Positions 35,117 through 44,276 of a DNA stretch of 47,530 nucleotides are shown piece after piece (the first letter of the stretch is position 1; each line of letters opens with the position of its first letter). The position numbers and the translations under genes were made by a program. Source of the stretch: Vallitalea maricola. GTDB taxonomy: Bacteria > Bacillota > Clostridia > Lachnospirales > Vallitaleaceae. The notes under the pieces are model-generated. The model was not told where the DNA came from. It searched no databases and saw nothing but the letters and a program-made list of their open reading frames with translations. Location: positions 1 through 47,530 of the forward strand of contig NZ_BTPU01000086.1 of NCBI RefSeq assembly GCF_036985595.1. Direction: 5' to 3'.

Positions 35117-35125
35117 TGGTATAAT
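35117..35125 (+). promoter_or_regulatory. Extended -10 promoter of the AraC gene beside the GH4 glycosidase
   Basis: TGGTATAAT at 35117-35125, the same extended -10 form seen before the helicase and PilZ genes, about 70 bases before the start at 35193. Just downstream ATAACAT (35132-35138) and ATGTTGTAT (35145-35153) form a small imperfect inverted repeat that could be a regulator site. Confidence 0.5.
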
Positions 35126-35192
35126 GTTTTTATAACATGGTGAAATGTTGTATAGTTGATTAAACATAATAATTCAGAAGAGGTAAAAGATT

Positions 35193-36011
35193 ATGCAATA
35201 TGATTATGAAGCATATAGTACAGATTTAATATTCTATCATAGTGGCTCAGAGGTGTGTAAACCTAGTCACTCATATGGACCAGCCATAAGAGATCATTAT
35301 CTTATCCATTTTATAATTAATGGTAAAGGTATATATAAGGTTGGTGACAAGATATATGAATTAGGTAAGGGCAATGCTTTCCTAATATGTCCAAATGTTA
35401 TAACATACTACAAAGCGGATAAAGCAAAACCTTGGTCATATATGTGGGTTGGATTTAGCGGACAGAAAGCAAAAGAGTATCTGCAAAAAGCTAACTTGGA
35501 CCATAAGAATCTAATATTTAACTTTACAAATGGTAGCATTCAAGAGATACTTAAGCAATTGAATAACTGCAACCAACTAAGTGTATGTAAGGATTTCAAT
35601 CTATTAGGATATCTATACTTGCTACTAGGCAAGATGATAGAAGAAAGTCTCAACATAGATAATGAAAAGGAAATCAAAAACAACTATGTGGAAGAAGCTA
35701 TCATATATATAAAAGCTAATTATTCAAGAAATATAACTATTATAGATATTGCAAAATATCTTTCTCTTAACAGAAGTTATTTATATATTCTATTTCAACA
35801 ACAATTACGTATATCACCACAACAATACCTAATTGAGTATAGAATAAATAAAGCTTGTGAATTAATGGAATCAACAAGGCTGACTATTTCACAAATATCT
35901 AGGTCTGTAGGATATAATGATCCTCTTATGTTTTCTAAAATATTTAAAAAATATAAAGGATTATCACCGAAATATTATAGAAATTCCATACAAATAATTG
36001 AAAAAAAATAG
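35193..36011 (+). CDS. AraC-family regulator next to the GH4 glycosidase
   Basis: A 272-residue regulator. Residues 1-150 form a cupin-like ligand-binding domain of the MsmR/RafR type (HYLIHFIINGKGIYKVGDKIYELGKGNAFLICPNVITYYKADKAKPWSYMWVGFSG spans positions 31-87). The C-terminal region has two helix-turn-helix units (ITIIDIAKYLSLNRSYLYIL; LTISQISRSVGYNDPLMFSKIFKKYKGLSPKYYR). GAAGAGG upstream supports the ATG at 35193. Its divergent position and relatedness to alpha-galactoside activators suggest that it turns on the glycosidase in the presence of its sugar. Confidence 0.87.
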   Translation: MQYDYEAYSTDLIFYHSGSEVCKPSHSYGPAIRDHYLIHFIINGKGIYKVGDKIYELGKGNAFLICPNVITYYKADKAKPWSYMWVGFSGQKAKEYLQKANLDHKNLIFNFTNGSIQEILKQLNNCNQLSVCKDFNLLGYLYLLLGKMIEESLNIDNEKEIKNNYVEEAIIYIKANYSRNITIIDIAKYLSLNRSYLYILFQQQLRISPQQYLIEYRINKACELMESTRLTISQISRSVGYNDPLMFSKIFKKYKGLSPKYYRNSIQIIEKK

Positions 36012-36105
36012 AATCTTAAAAAAATATTAAAGATTTACTGTTAAGTATTAATAAGTAGTTGCCGATATATCATAAGGAGTTTTTTAATTTAATTTTGTAC
36101 AAATA

Positions 36106-36135
36106 TTGATTTTAATGTAGAAAAAGTTATATAAT
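36106..36135 (+). promoter_or_regulatory. Probable promoter of the DUF342-GAF-TPR group
   Basis: TTGATT at 36106-36111 and TATAAT at 36130-36135 with an 18-base spacer, about 36 bases before the TTG start at 36171. Confidence 0.55.
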
Positions 36136-36170
36136 ATGGTTAAAAATAGTAAATAATGGGGTGGGTTAAT

Positions 36171-37766
36171 TTGTTCAGTAATGTGATATATTCTAACGAA
36201 TACTTGGAGTTAATTGAAGAAGAGGAACAATATTATGTGAGAGTTTTCGAAAAGGGATATAATTTAAATGATTTTAATAATATCATGTTACAATATCCTC
36301 GTATTAATCTTACCTGCTTTTCTGCTCTTACTTCTGCAATTACATTAGCATCTGGTAAAATAATAAAAATCGGCATAAAGAAACCATTAGTAGAGCTATC
36401 AGTAAGTAAAGATAGATTAAAAGGTTATGTAACAATTAATATGACATGTGAAGAATTTGATAGCAGGGATAAATCTGAATTAGTTGAGATAGTCATGCAA
36501 GCTATACAGCATTCCAATATAGTGTATGGTATTGATGTACATGATATAGTTAATATTATTCAGCCCCTAAAGAAAATCCAGATAGCTGAGGGAGTGCTTC
36601 CTACTAGAGGAAAAGATGCAGAAATCAAACTATATAAAATTGAAGAAGTAAAACCACAAATGATTGAAAATGAGAATGTTAATCACTATGAACTTAACCT
36701 GATAAATAAGGTAGAAAAAGGTACTTGGCTTGGTGAAAGAATAGAACCCAAAGAAGGGGTACCAGGTAAAACAGTATGGGGCGAAATAATACCTGCTCAA
36801 CCAGGCAGACAAGTTAACCTAGAATATGATAAGAAAACAGTAACAGAGAGATACGATGCCAAAGAAGATAAAACCATTCTATATGCGAAAAGGACAGGTG
36901 CGGTCATATATCAAAATAACATCATAGGTGTATGTAATTGCTTAGAAATAGATGGTAATGTTTCATTCAAAACAGGTAATATTGATTTTGATGGATTTGT
37001 TGATATTAAAAATTCCATAGAGGATAATTTTATCGTTAAAGCAGACCATGACATCCAAGTAATGGGAGATATGGGTGTAGGTAGCGTGGATACTATAGAA
37101 AGTAGAGATGGCAGTATCTATATAAGAGGTGGAATTGCAGGAAAGAATAAAGCTAAGATCATATGTAATGGAGATTTGTATACCAAATTTGCATCAGAAT
37201 GTACTATAATATGTGATGGAACTGTTAATATTGGTTCCTATGCAATTAACTGTAATATAAAAGCCAAAGAAGTTAAACTTGAATCCTATAAAAGCAGAAT
37301 CATAGGTGGAAACATTGAGGCTAGTGTAAAAGTTCAAGCTGGGGAAATAGGCAATCGAACTGAATCTTATACCAAAATAACTGTAACAGGATTTGAGAGA
37401 AATAAGATAAAGGAAGAATACGACACAATTATCTTGACAATCAAAAAAGTGAAAGAAAAGATTGCACTATTGAAACAAAAACTGTCAATCTATTCAGCAG
37501 CCAATCTCAGCGATTCTCAAAAAGCTGATTTTGATAAATTGAATGATGAATTTGAGTATTATAGGGATAGTCTAAAAAAATTATATAACAAGCAGAAAAA
37601 ATATGTTTCTTACTTGCATGCAAAAGGCGAAGGAGAAGTAAAAGTAACTAATTGCCTATATCCTAATGTATCAATAAGCATAAAATCATGTAATACTCAC
37701 TGTAACAAATTTTTGAATACACCAACATCATTCTATGTATTAAATAAAGAACTTATCAAGGCATAA
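36171..37766 (+). CDS. DUF342 (FapA-like) protein
   Basis: A 531-residue cytoplasmic protein of the DUF342/FapA family. The TTG at 36171 is preferred, as GGGGTGGG lies just upstream; the ATG at 36156 is inside that region. The N-terminal part (to about residue 250) has the conserved LINKVEKGTWLGERIEPKEGVPGKTVWGE-type segment (positions 180-208). A right-handed beta-helix follows (GNVSFKTGNIDFDGFVDIKNS; IYIRGGIAGKNKAKIICNGDLY). Then comes a coiled coil at about 410-480 (TIKKVKEKIALLKQKLS). In some Clostridia and Bacillus such proteins are near motility or signalling genes; the function is unknown. A 43-base gap leads to the GAF protein. Confidence 0.85.
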   Translation: MFSNVIYSNEYLELIEEEEQYYVRVFEKGYNLNDFNNIMLQYPRINLTCFSALTSAITLASGKIIKIGIKKPLVELSVSKDRLKGYVTINMTCEEFDSRDKSELVEIVMQAIQHSNIVYGIDVHDIVNIIQPLKKIQIAEGVLPTRGKDAEIKLYKIEEVKPQMIENENVNHYELNLINKVEKGTWLGERIEPKEGVPGKTVWGEIIPAQPGRQVNLEYDKKTVTERYDAKEDKTILYAKRTGAVIYQNNIIGVCNCLEIDGNVSFKTGNIDFDGFVDIKNSIEDNFIVKADHDIQVMGDMGVGSVDTIESRDGSIYIRGGIAGKNKAKIICNGDLYTKFASECTIICDGTVNIGSYAINCNIKAKEVKLESYKSRIIGGNIEASVKVQAGEIGNRTESYTKITVTGFERNKIKEEYDTIILTIKKVKEKIALLKQKLSIYSAANLSDSQKADFDKLNDEFEYYRDSLKKLYNKQKKYVSYLHAKGEGEVKVTNCLYPNVSISIKSCNTHCNKFLNTPTSFYVLNKELIKA

Positions 37767-37809
37767 ATTAGACGTGCCTTTATATTGATCAGGAAGAAGG
37801 TACCCAAAT

Positions 37810-39732
37810 ATGGCTTACGAACAAATGCTGTATAATATACTTGAGCACCATAGGAAAAATGAAGATATAAGTAAAAAGGTATATAGATATACCGGTTTAA
37901 TACATGCTATTGAATTTTTTTCTCAGAAGTTTAATTTAGACCACATAGAAAAATATATTTTTGAATTTACTAATGAATTATTATTACCTGATCAAATAGC
38001 TGTATTTATCAGAAAAAACCATGAATACAAGTTGATGCAGGTTAATGGATATAATAATGATGAATATACTATTGAATATAATGAATCTTTTGATGAAATA
38101 ATTAAATATAACAGCGGATTATTAAGAGAAAATAATCTGAAGACATATTTTTCAAAAGACATATTTAGTGATTTTGAATGCAATTTTATTATGCCGCTAA
38201 TTATGGATTGTGAATTATATGGATTTATATTTGTTAATAGAAATAATGAAGAATTTACAGAGGATGATGAGATCATTGCTAATGCTCTAATGAACCTGTT
38301 TTCAACATCATTGTCTAATTATAAATATTTCAAAGAATTAGAGAATGTCAGTAAACAGCTGAATGAAAAGTTATTCAGCCTATTTGCCATTAATCATTCA
38401 TCAAAGGCTTTATTAAGTAGCTTGGATTTAGGTGCTTTATACAGATTATCCATAAGTGCTTTTGCAGAACTTACCCAAAGTAGTTTCACTACTTTTTTCT
38501 TATATGATTCTATTAGTAGTAGTTACAAATTAATGAGCTTGAAAGATGTATATAACTCGAGTTCAGTTATGTTCATCAATCTATATCCTACTAAATCAAT
38601 AAATGATACTAAGATCAGGATTTTAACGGATATGAGTAATAAATCACAGGAGAAACAGTTCTATGATTTGTTTGAAAATTCACGAGAGTTATTGAAAGAT
38701 GTTAAAATCAGCTATGTGGTATCGCTCTTGAAAAAGAATAAATTAGTTGGATTTGTTACGTTAGGACCAAAAGTGAATGGTAACAAATATGAACACAGTG
38801 TATTTGAATTAATTGAAAGCTTGGCTTCATCTACATATATAGCAATCAATAACGCTAAGAATTTCCAGAAGACCAATATGCAGAAGGAAATCATCAACAA
38901 TAAATTGGCTAGATTGGTTAAATTGAATGAGTTAATGAAAAATATTAATATCGCTAGTAATATGGAGCAGCTTATTGATTTAACTTTAAGTACTCTCAGT
39001 GTTTTTTTTGGAGTCACAAGCGGCTTCATAGGATTATATGATAATGATAAAGATGAAATTAATATAACTAGATCAATAAATATAGATAGTAATTTAACAC
39101 ATATACCCTTACAAGACGAGCTGCTACCTCTGAAATTAGGGGAAAAGATAATATTGAATAGTGAAGCTGATGTAGAAAATACTTTTGATCCTAAAATAGT
39201 TGAATGTTTTAATAATACATATAGTGGAGCCTTATTCGTGCCAATATTTGTCGATGAGAATGAGTTGAAACTTTTGGGTGTTATTGGTATACTAGCTATT
39301 AAGGATAAGATTTTAGGAGACGAAGAGAATATTATTACTTTAGAATCTATTGCTAATCATATTGCACCTATCATGTATCAGTTTATATCGCTTAGTAAGA
39401 TAATAGATCAGTATAGACCTGACTATCAAGTAGTATTTTTAAATGATTTGAAACAAGATGTGATTGAAGCAGAAGAGTTCTATTTAGAATTAAAGATTAT
39501 ACATATAAAAGTTGGTGTAAATTTTACATTTACGAGAATAAACACTGATAAATTACGAAAACAGTTTGAAAAAGTATATCCTGTAGATAACATGAATATT
39601 TTTGTTATTAGTTTTGATAAAGAACCTGTAAATGATATTATAAGTATACTTGGTGAGAATATTAGTTGTAAACAATATGACTATGGTAAGGATTTTGACT
39701 CGTTTGAAGAATTTGTTGCAATTTATTCATAA
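37810..39732 (+). CDS. GAF-domain protein with three GAF modules and no enzymatic output
   Basis: A 640-residue cytoplasmic protein; GAAGAAGG nine bases upstream supports the start. Three GAF-like modules follow one another: about 25-175 (FTNELLLPDQIAVFIRKNHE, FIMPLIMDCELYGFIFVN), 195-355 (FAELTQSSFTTFFLYDS, VSLLKKNKLVGFVTLG) and 375-545 (FFGVTSGFIGLYDNDKDEIN, LFVPIFVDENELKLLGVIGI). The last 90 residues form a small alpha/beta tail. There is no kinase, GGDEF, HD or DNA-binding domain, so it probably senses a small molecule and passes the state on by protein contact. DUF342 and TPR neighbours are likely partners. Confidence 0.8.
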   Translation: MAYEQMLYNILEHHRKNEDISKKVYRYTGLIHAIEFFSQKFNLDHIEKYIFEFTNELLLPDQIAVFIRKNHEYKLMQVNGYNNDEYTIEYNESFDEIIKYNSGLLRENNLKTYFSKDIFSDFECNFIMPLIMDCELYGFIFVNRNNEEFTEDDEIIANALMNLFSTSLSNYKYFKELENVSKQLNEKLFSLFAINHSSKALLSSLDLGALYRLSISAFAELTQSSFTTFFLYDSISSSYKLMSLKDVYNSSSVMFINLYPTKSINDTKIRILTDMSNKSQEKQFYDLFENSRELLKDVKISYVVSLLKKNKLVGFVTLGPKVNGNKYEHSVFELIESLASSTYIAINNAKNFQKTNMQKEIINNKLARLVKLNELMKNINIASNMEQLIDLTLSTLSVFFGVTSGFIGLYDNDKDEINITRSINIDSNLTHIPLQDELLPLKLGEKIILNSEADVENTFDPKIVECFNNTYSGALFVPIFVDENELKLLGVIGILAIKDKILGDEENIITLESIANHIAPIMYQFISLSKIIDQYRPDYQVVFLNDLKQDVIEAEEFYLELKIIHIKVGVNFTFTRINTDKLRKQFEKVYPVDNMNIFVISFDKEPVNDIISILGENISCKQYDYGKDFDSFEEFVAIYS

Positions 39733-39797
39733 TGTATAGGTAAAGCTATCCATATCCTAAAATACTTTACATAAACATGATACGAAAGAGAGAAATT

Positions 39798-40727
39798 ATG
39801 AAAAAATATCATATAGACAATTTTATCATTTTAGGGAAAAAATATTATGAAGAAGATAATTTATTAAAAGCATTATATTATTTTAATAAAGCTTATGATT
39901 ATGGTAAAAATAATGATACCGAGTTATTATTAGATATTGCTATCATATATGATGAGTTAGATGACTATGATAATGCACTAAGAGTATACAAGGAAGTTCT
40001 AGCCAATGATGATTCAGAAGCAAGAGCATACTATGGTATTGCAATCCTCCATGACCATAAAGATAACTTTGAAGAAGCGATACCATATTATAAGAAAGCT
40101 ATAGAATGTGATCCATATTATACAAAAGCCTATTTTTTTCTTGCTTATGCTTACGATTATTTAGGTAAAATAGAAAAAGCAATTGAGAATTACAATAATG
40201 TACTAGAAATTAATCCATATGATTTCTGGGCATGTATTAACTTAGGTTCTATATATGAGCAGAGAGATGAAATTGACAAAGCCCTAACATTAATGACAAA
40301 AGCTCTGGATATTGATAACAGGCATTACATGGTATTATTCAATATGGGTGTACTCATGTCCAAGCAAAACAAAATTAATCAGGCTAAAAAATATTACGAA
40401 CAAGCTATAAAATATAATAAGAACTACCCATACTCCTACTTGAATCTGGGTGTTCTGCATAGAGATGAAGAAGAATACAGGGAAGCAATCATAGTATTCA
40501 CTGATGGAATTAATAATAATGAAGATTCAGTCTTCCTATATTATAATCGAGCTTGTTGTTATATGAAATTAGAGCTAATCGATAATGCTGAAAAAGATAT
40601 CCTAGATGTACTTAGATTACATCCTAAGATGGCAGAATATGTTCAAAATGATAGAGACTTACAAAGTCTCATCAATTATTCAGCATCCATAAGATGTATG
40701 TTAGAAAAAAGCGACGCTATTGTTTGA
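39798..40727 (+). CDS. TPR-repeat protein
   Basis: A 309-residue protein made almost wholly of about eight TPR units, each with the helix-turn-helix pattern (for example EARAYYGIAILHDHKDNFEE; DFWACINLGSIYEQRDEIDK). The ATG at 39798 is chosen because AAGAGAG lies close upstream; an ATG at 39777 has no site. There is no signal peptide or membrane segment. TPR proteins are scaffolds. Here it follows the GAF protein by 65 bases and precedes thioredoxin reductase by 30 bases in the same direction, so it may bridge partners encoded by this group. Confidence 0.85.
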   Translation: MKKYHIDNFIILGKKYYEEDNLLKALYYFNKAYDYGKNNDTELLLDIAIIYDELDDYDNALRVYKEVLANDDSEARAYYGIAILHDHKDNFEEAIPYYKKAIECDPYYTKAYFFLAYAYDYLGKIEKAIENYNNVLEINPYDFWACINLGSIYEQRDEIDKALTLMTKALDIDNRHYMVLFNMGVLMSKQNKINQAKKYYEQAIKYNKNYPYSYLNLGVLHRDEEEYREAIIVFTDGINNNEDSVFLYYNRACCYMKLELIDNAEKDILDVLRLHPKMAEYVQNDRDLQSLINYSASIRCMLEKSDAIV

Positions 40728-40757
40728 AAAAGTTTATTTACTTAAGGAGTGATTTTA

Positions 40758-41684
40758 ATGACAGAAATATATGATTTGATAATAATAGGATCTGGTCCTG
40801 CAGGTATGGCTGCAGCCATCTATGCTCAAAGAGCAATGTTAAAAACTATGGTACTAGAAAAAGATGTTCCAGGTGGTCAAGTAATCAACACCTATGAAGT
40901 TGATAACTATCCAGGAATTCCAGATATTACAGGATTCGAGCTAAGTACTAAAATGAGAGAACACGCTGAAAAATTAGGCATAGAAATAAAATCAGAAGAG
41001 GTAGTGGACCTTTTACTAGAACAGACAGTAAAAGTAGTCAAGACAACTGACAACGAATACCAATCAAAAGCTATAATCATGGCTACTGGTGCTAGATGGA
41101 AAAAACTAGGTGTAAAAGGTGAAAAAGAACTTACCGGAAGAGGTGTATCCTATTGCGCTACTTGCGATGGTGCTTTCTTCAGAAACATGGAAGTTGCTGT
41201 AGTAGGCGGTGGTGATGTAGCTGTAGAAGACGCAATCTTTCTAGCTAGAATGTGTAAAAAAGTATACCTCATACACAGAAGAGATGAACTAAGAGCAGTA
41301 AAAATATTACAAGACAGTTTACTAAAACATGACGAAGATAAAATAAAAATACTATGGAACACAGAACTACAAGAAGTAATTGGCAAAGACCAAGTAGAAA
41401 AAATTTCAATCATCAATAATAAAACAAAAGAAGAATCCATCCTAGACATTGATGGCCTATTTATTGGAATCGGTACAGAACCTAACTCACAACTTATCCA
41501 AAATAAAGTAAAATGTGACGAAAAAGGCTATGTATTAACCGATGACTCTTGCCAAACAAGTGTAAAAGGTGTATACGCCGCCGGAGATATAAGACAAAAA
41601 ACCCTAAGACAAATTATCACAGCCGCAGCCGACGGAGCCACATCCGTTTACGCCGCCGAAAGATACATCCTAGAAAATTTCTAA
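40758..41684 (+). CDS. trxB: Thioredoxin reductase
   Basis: A 308-residue flavoprotein of the low-molecular-weight thioredoxin reductase type, which passes electrons from NADPH through FAD and a disulfide to thioredoxin. The FAD-binding GSGPAG is at residues 11-16, the redox pair is Cys133 and Cys136 in SYCATCDGAFF, the NADPH motif GGGDVAVEDA follows near residue 153, and the second FAD motif GVYAAGDIRQK lies near the end. AAGGAG supports the ATG at 40758, and a GTG at 40749 is within that site. No thioredoxin gene lies in this window. Confidence 0.95.
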   Translation: MTEIYDLIIIGSGPAGMAAAIYAQRAMLKTMVLEKDVPGGQVINTYEVDNYPGIPDITGFELSTKMREHAEKLGIEIKSEEVVDLLLEQTVKVVKTTDNEYQSKAIIMATGARWKKLGVKGEKELTGRGVSYCATCDGAFFRNMEVAVVGGGDVAVEDAIFLARMCKKVYLIHRRDELRAVKILQDSLLKHDEDKIKILWNTELQEVIGKDQVEKISIINNKTKEESILDIDGLFIGIGTEPNSQLIQNKVKCDEKGYVLTDDSCQTSVKGVYAAGDIRQKTLRQIITAAADGATSVYAAERYILENF

Positions 41685-41731
41685 AATGAAATCTATTTAA
41701 CATACTAGAATGAGTACTTTACAACTAAATA

Positions 41732-41753
41732 ACTCTTTTACTCAATTAAGAGT
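41732..41753. other. Small hairpin downstream of thioredoxin reductase
   Basis: ACTCTT at 41732-41737 and AAGAGT at 41748-41753 form a 6-pair stem with a 10-base loop. There is no U-run, so it is at best a weak terminator of the upstream gene. Confidence 0.3.
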
Positions 41754-41768
41754 GCCAATCGCATAAAC

Positions 41769-41872
41769 AAACCATATACAGTGATATAACGACCTTTTAC
41801 GGCTTGTTGCCATACCTCTAAACCAACTAAAAGCAACAAACGTAACGAGAGTGATATCACTGTATATGGTTT
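41769..41872. repeat. 104-base inverted-repeat element with perfect 19-base arms
   Basis: AAACCATATACAGTGATAT at 41769-41787 is exactly inverted at 41854-41872. Inside, TTGTTGC at 41804-41810 pairs with GCAACAA at 41833-41839, and ACG (41799-41801) with CGT (41841-41843), so the whole can fold into one long rod. It lies in the 318-base gap between two convergent genes. There is no U-run after either arm. It could be a miniature mobile element, a protein-binding palindrome or a structured RNA. Confidence 0.75.
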
Positions 41873-41893
41873 TACTATTACTACCGTTGTCTA

Positions 41894-41929
41894 TAAAAAA
41901 ACAGCATTAAAGGACTGCATAAACAGTCC
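41894..41929 (-). terminator. Possible terminator for the NlpC/P60 gene
   Basis: On the minus strand GGACTG and CAGTCC (41929-41912) form a 6-pair stem, followed after about 11 bases by a run of seven U (41900-41894). The distance is longer than usual. Confidence 0.35.
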
Positions 41930-42002
41930 CCCAACACTATTATGTACAATTTTACCACTTACATAATAAAGAATATTTTTTATGAAAAAGCAAGGCTTTA
42001 AG

Positions 42003-43097
42003 CTATTTAATAACTCTAGTGGCACCTATATAAGGTAAAAGTCTTGAATCACTTAAATTATTAATGATAATTCCAGTTTTTCTGTTGTTTGCATGGATAA
42101 TCTGGTTATTACCAATATATAAAGCTACATGGGATATCTTATTTCTATATCCAAAGAATACAAGGTCGCCAGGTAATAAATCATTTTTTGACACTCTATA
42201 CCCGTTATTAATTTGTGATCTGGAAGTTCTACTTATACTTATACCAAATTTTTTCATTACTTGTTGTGTGAAACCAGAACAATCCACACCTTTTGTTAAA
42301 CTATTGCCACCCCATACATAAGGGTTGCCTAAAAATTGTTTTGCATAACTAACTACTTGTTGTCTTAAGCTTGAAGAATCTGTAATGGTCTTCTCATCAG
42401 AAATAACTACATAATCTTTATATATATAACCAGTAGACCCGTTTGGTATTTTAATAGAAACCCATTCTTCTAATTCGCTTAATACTTCAAAAGTATTATA
42501 ACGATAGACTTTACCTATCTTTTTAGATGTAATAGATGGTTGTTGTCTAACATTAAGTATATTTGTGTTTACAGTAGCAACTTTTTTTGATTCCTTTTCT
42601 GTAGTATCTTGTGATGTGGATAAGGATTTTGAATCTGAAGATTTAGTTTCAGATAAACTATTTATATGCATATATCCTTTACCATTCATAGTACTAACAT
42701 AGAGCCAATCTCCAGTTTGGTATTCTATGCTGACTAGTTGTCCTTTATCAATAGTTGCTAACACATTACCTAATAGATTTGGTGAATTTCTAAGTTCAGC
42801 TTTAGTTGTTACAACTTTTGAATTGCTGGAATTCTCAATGTTAACGTAATTGCTATGTACATATGCATTGCTTAACAAATCAAGATCAATTTTAAACCAG
42901 TTATCATTTGTAGAAATGATTTCTAGTTTATCACCCAAATGAACATGATCAACTATAGAACTGGTGGTACTAGGGCCACTTCTAACGTTAAGATTCTTTA
43001 CATTAACAGCACCTATGGTAGCAGCGTTAACGTTAAGTGTTAAAACTAATCCTCCTAATATACCTAGAGTAACTTGCTTGATACCTCGCCTTTTCAT
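42003..43097 (-). CDS. Secreted NlpC/P60 peptidoglycan hydrolase with three SH3 domains
   Basis: A 364-residue exported cell-wall hydrolase; AGGAGGT supports the start. Residues 1-25 are a signal peptide (LGILGGLVLTLNVNA). Three SH3-like wall-binding units follow: about 28-88 (NVKNLNVRSGPSTTSSIV), 93-150 and 175-233 (NTNILNVRQQPSITSKKIGK). The C-terminal NlpC/P60 domain starts near 245 and has Cys273 (VDCSGF), His323 (ISHVALYIG) and His335 (IIHAN). These enzymes cut D-glutamyl-diamino acid bonds in peptide stems during growth or separation. The gene stands alone; a probable promoter lies at 43199-43227. Confidence 0.92.
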   Translation of the reverse strand: MKRRGIKQVTLGILGGLVLTLNVNAATIGAVNVKNLNVRSGPSTTSSIVDHVHLGDKLEIISTNDNWFKIDLDLLSNAYVHSNYVNIENSSNSKVVTTKAELRNSPNLLGNVLATIDKGQLVSIEYQTGDWLYVSTMNGKGYMHINSLSETKSSDSKSLSTSQDTTEKESKKVATVNTNILNVRQQPSITSKKIGKVYRYNTFEVLSELEEWVSIKIPNGSTGYIYKDYVVISDEKTITDSSSLRQQVVSYAKQFLGNPYVWGGNSLTKGVDCSGFTQQVMKKFGISISRTSRSQINNGYRVSKNDLLPGDLVFFGYRNKISHVALYIGNNQIIHANNRKTGIIINNLSDSRLLPYIGATRVIK

Positions 43098-43198
43098 AAT
43101 TAAACCTCCTAATGCTAATGTTATTATTTGTAAATACTAAGGAAAAATATTCTAAAAAAATAGATGTTACAAAAATGTTAACTAATTATTACACGATT

Positions 43199-43227
43199 AT
43201 TATAACCTTAATCAAGAAAAAATGCAA
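43199..43227 (-). promoter_or_regulatory. Probable promoter of the NlpC/P60 gene
   Basis: On the minus strand TTGCAT (43227-43222) and TATAAT (43204-43199) are 17 bases apart. The implied leader is about 95 bases. The -35 box is weak. Confidence 0.4.
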
Positions 43228-43344
43228 TAGTTTACTTTAATTACCAGTAATTTCCTCAAAAAGCATTTGATTTAAGTATTGAGAGCATATTTTATTAAGC
43301 ATAGAGTTAATAATTAATTAATAAATATTTAATAACTAAAAGGG

Positions 43345-43376
43345 CAAAAAAAGAGCTGCTTATAAAAGTCAGCTCT
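43345..43376 (-). terminator. Rho-independent terminator of upp
   Basis: On the minus strand AGAGCTG and CAGCTCT (43376-43352) form a perfect 7-pair stem with an 11-base loop, followed by a run of seven or more U. It lies nine bases after the upp stop. Confidence 0.9.
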
Positions 43377-43384
43377 AGTGATTA

Positions 43385-44017
43385 TTATTTAGTACCGAAT
43401 ATTCTATCGCCTGCGTCACCTAAACCAGGAGTAATATATCCAATATCATTTAATTTTTCATCAATTGCAGTAGTAAAAATTTGAACATCTGGATGATGAG
43501 CAATTACTTCTTCAATTCCAGGTTTAGAAGTTACAAGACACATGATTTTAATATTTTTAACACCATAAGATTTTAATAGGCTTACAGCAGCAACGATTGA
43601 ACCACCAGTAGCAAGCATTGGCTCTGTAATAATTACTGTTCTTTGTTCAATATCTTTTGGAAGTTTACAATAGTATTCCACAGGTTGAAGAGTTTCTTCA
43701 TTTCTATATAAACCAATATGTCCCACTTTTGCAGTAGGTAATAAACTTAACATACCATCTACCATACCAAGACCAGCTCTAAGAATAGGAACAATAGCAA
43801 GAGTTTTACCACTTATTACATTTGAAGTAGTTTTGCAAATAGGTGTTTCAATAGTAGTTTCCTTTAAAGGTAAATTACGTGTAACTTCATAACCCATTAA
43901 CATAGCAATTTCTTTGACAAGTTCTCTAAAATCTTTAGATCCAGTGTTCTTATCACGTAATAATGTAAGTTTATGTTGAAGCAATGGATGATCTAATAAT
44001 TTTACATTTTCGTTCAT
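43385..44017 (-). CDS. upp: Uracil phosphoribosyltransferase
   Basis: A 210-residue enzyme of normal length for Upp, which joins uracil and PRPP to form UMP in pyrimidine salvage. The PRPP-binding region reads VIITEPMLATGGSIVAAV, and the uracil-binding end is DEKLNDIGYITPGLGDAGDRIFGTK, both diagnostic. GGGAGG upstream supports the ATG. It is a single gene with its own promoter (44118-44146) and terminator. Confidence 0.96.
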   Translation of the reverse strand: MNENVKLLDHPLLQHKLTLLRDKNTGSKDFRELVKEIAMLMGYEVTRNLPLKETTIETPICKTTSNVISGKTLAIVPILRAGLGMVDGMLSLLPTAKVGHIGLYRNEETLQPVEYYCKLPKDIEQRTVIITEPMLATGGSIVAAVSLLKSYGVKNIKIMCLVTSKPGIEEVIAHHPDVQIFTTAIDEKLNDIGYITPGLGDAGDRIFGTK

Positions 44018-44117
44018 ACGGATAATTCCTCCCTTATAATTTAAAAAAAATAGAACGAGCGTTAATAAGAAATATTATTTATTATAAATTTCACTTATTA
44101 ATTTGCATACAATTTTT

Positions 44118-44146
44118 ATATTAATATATCTACTATTGTTTGTCAA
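44118..44146 (-). promoter_or_regulatory. Sigma-A promoter of upp
   Basis: On the minus strand TTGACA (44146-44141) and TAATAT (44123-44118) with a 17-base spacer. The leader is about 95 bases; I see no attenuator or riboswitch structure in it. Confidence 0.6.
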
Positions 44147-44206
44147 TCAAATCTTATAAAATATAAAAAAATAATGATTATCCTGTTTTATTTTAATGTT
44201 ATTTTA

Positions 44207-44215
44207 TGGTATAAT
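44207..44215 (+). promoter_or_regulatory. Extended -10 promoter of the PilZ gene
   Basis: TGGTATAAT, an extended -10 box, about 60 bases before the start at 44277. The -35 region is not recognisable. Confidence 0.55.
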
Positions 44216-44276
44216 TAGAAATTGAAAAATATATAAGTTAAGTTATCGATTATATGTGAACAAGGAGAGATCTATT

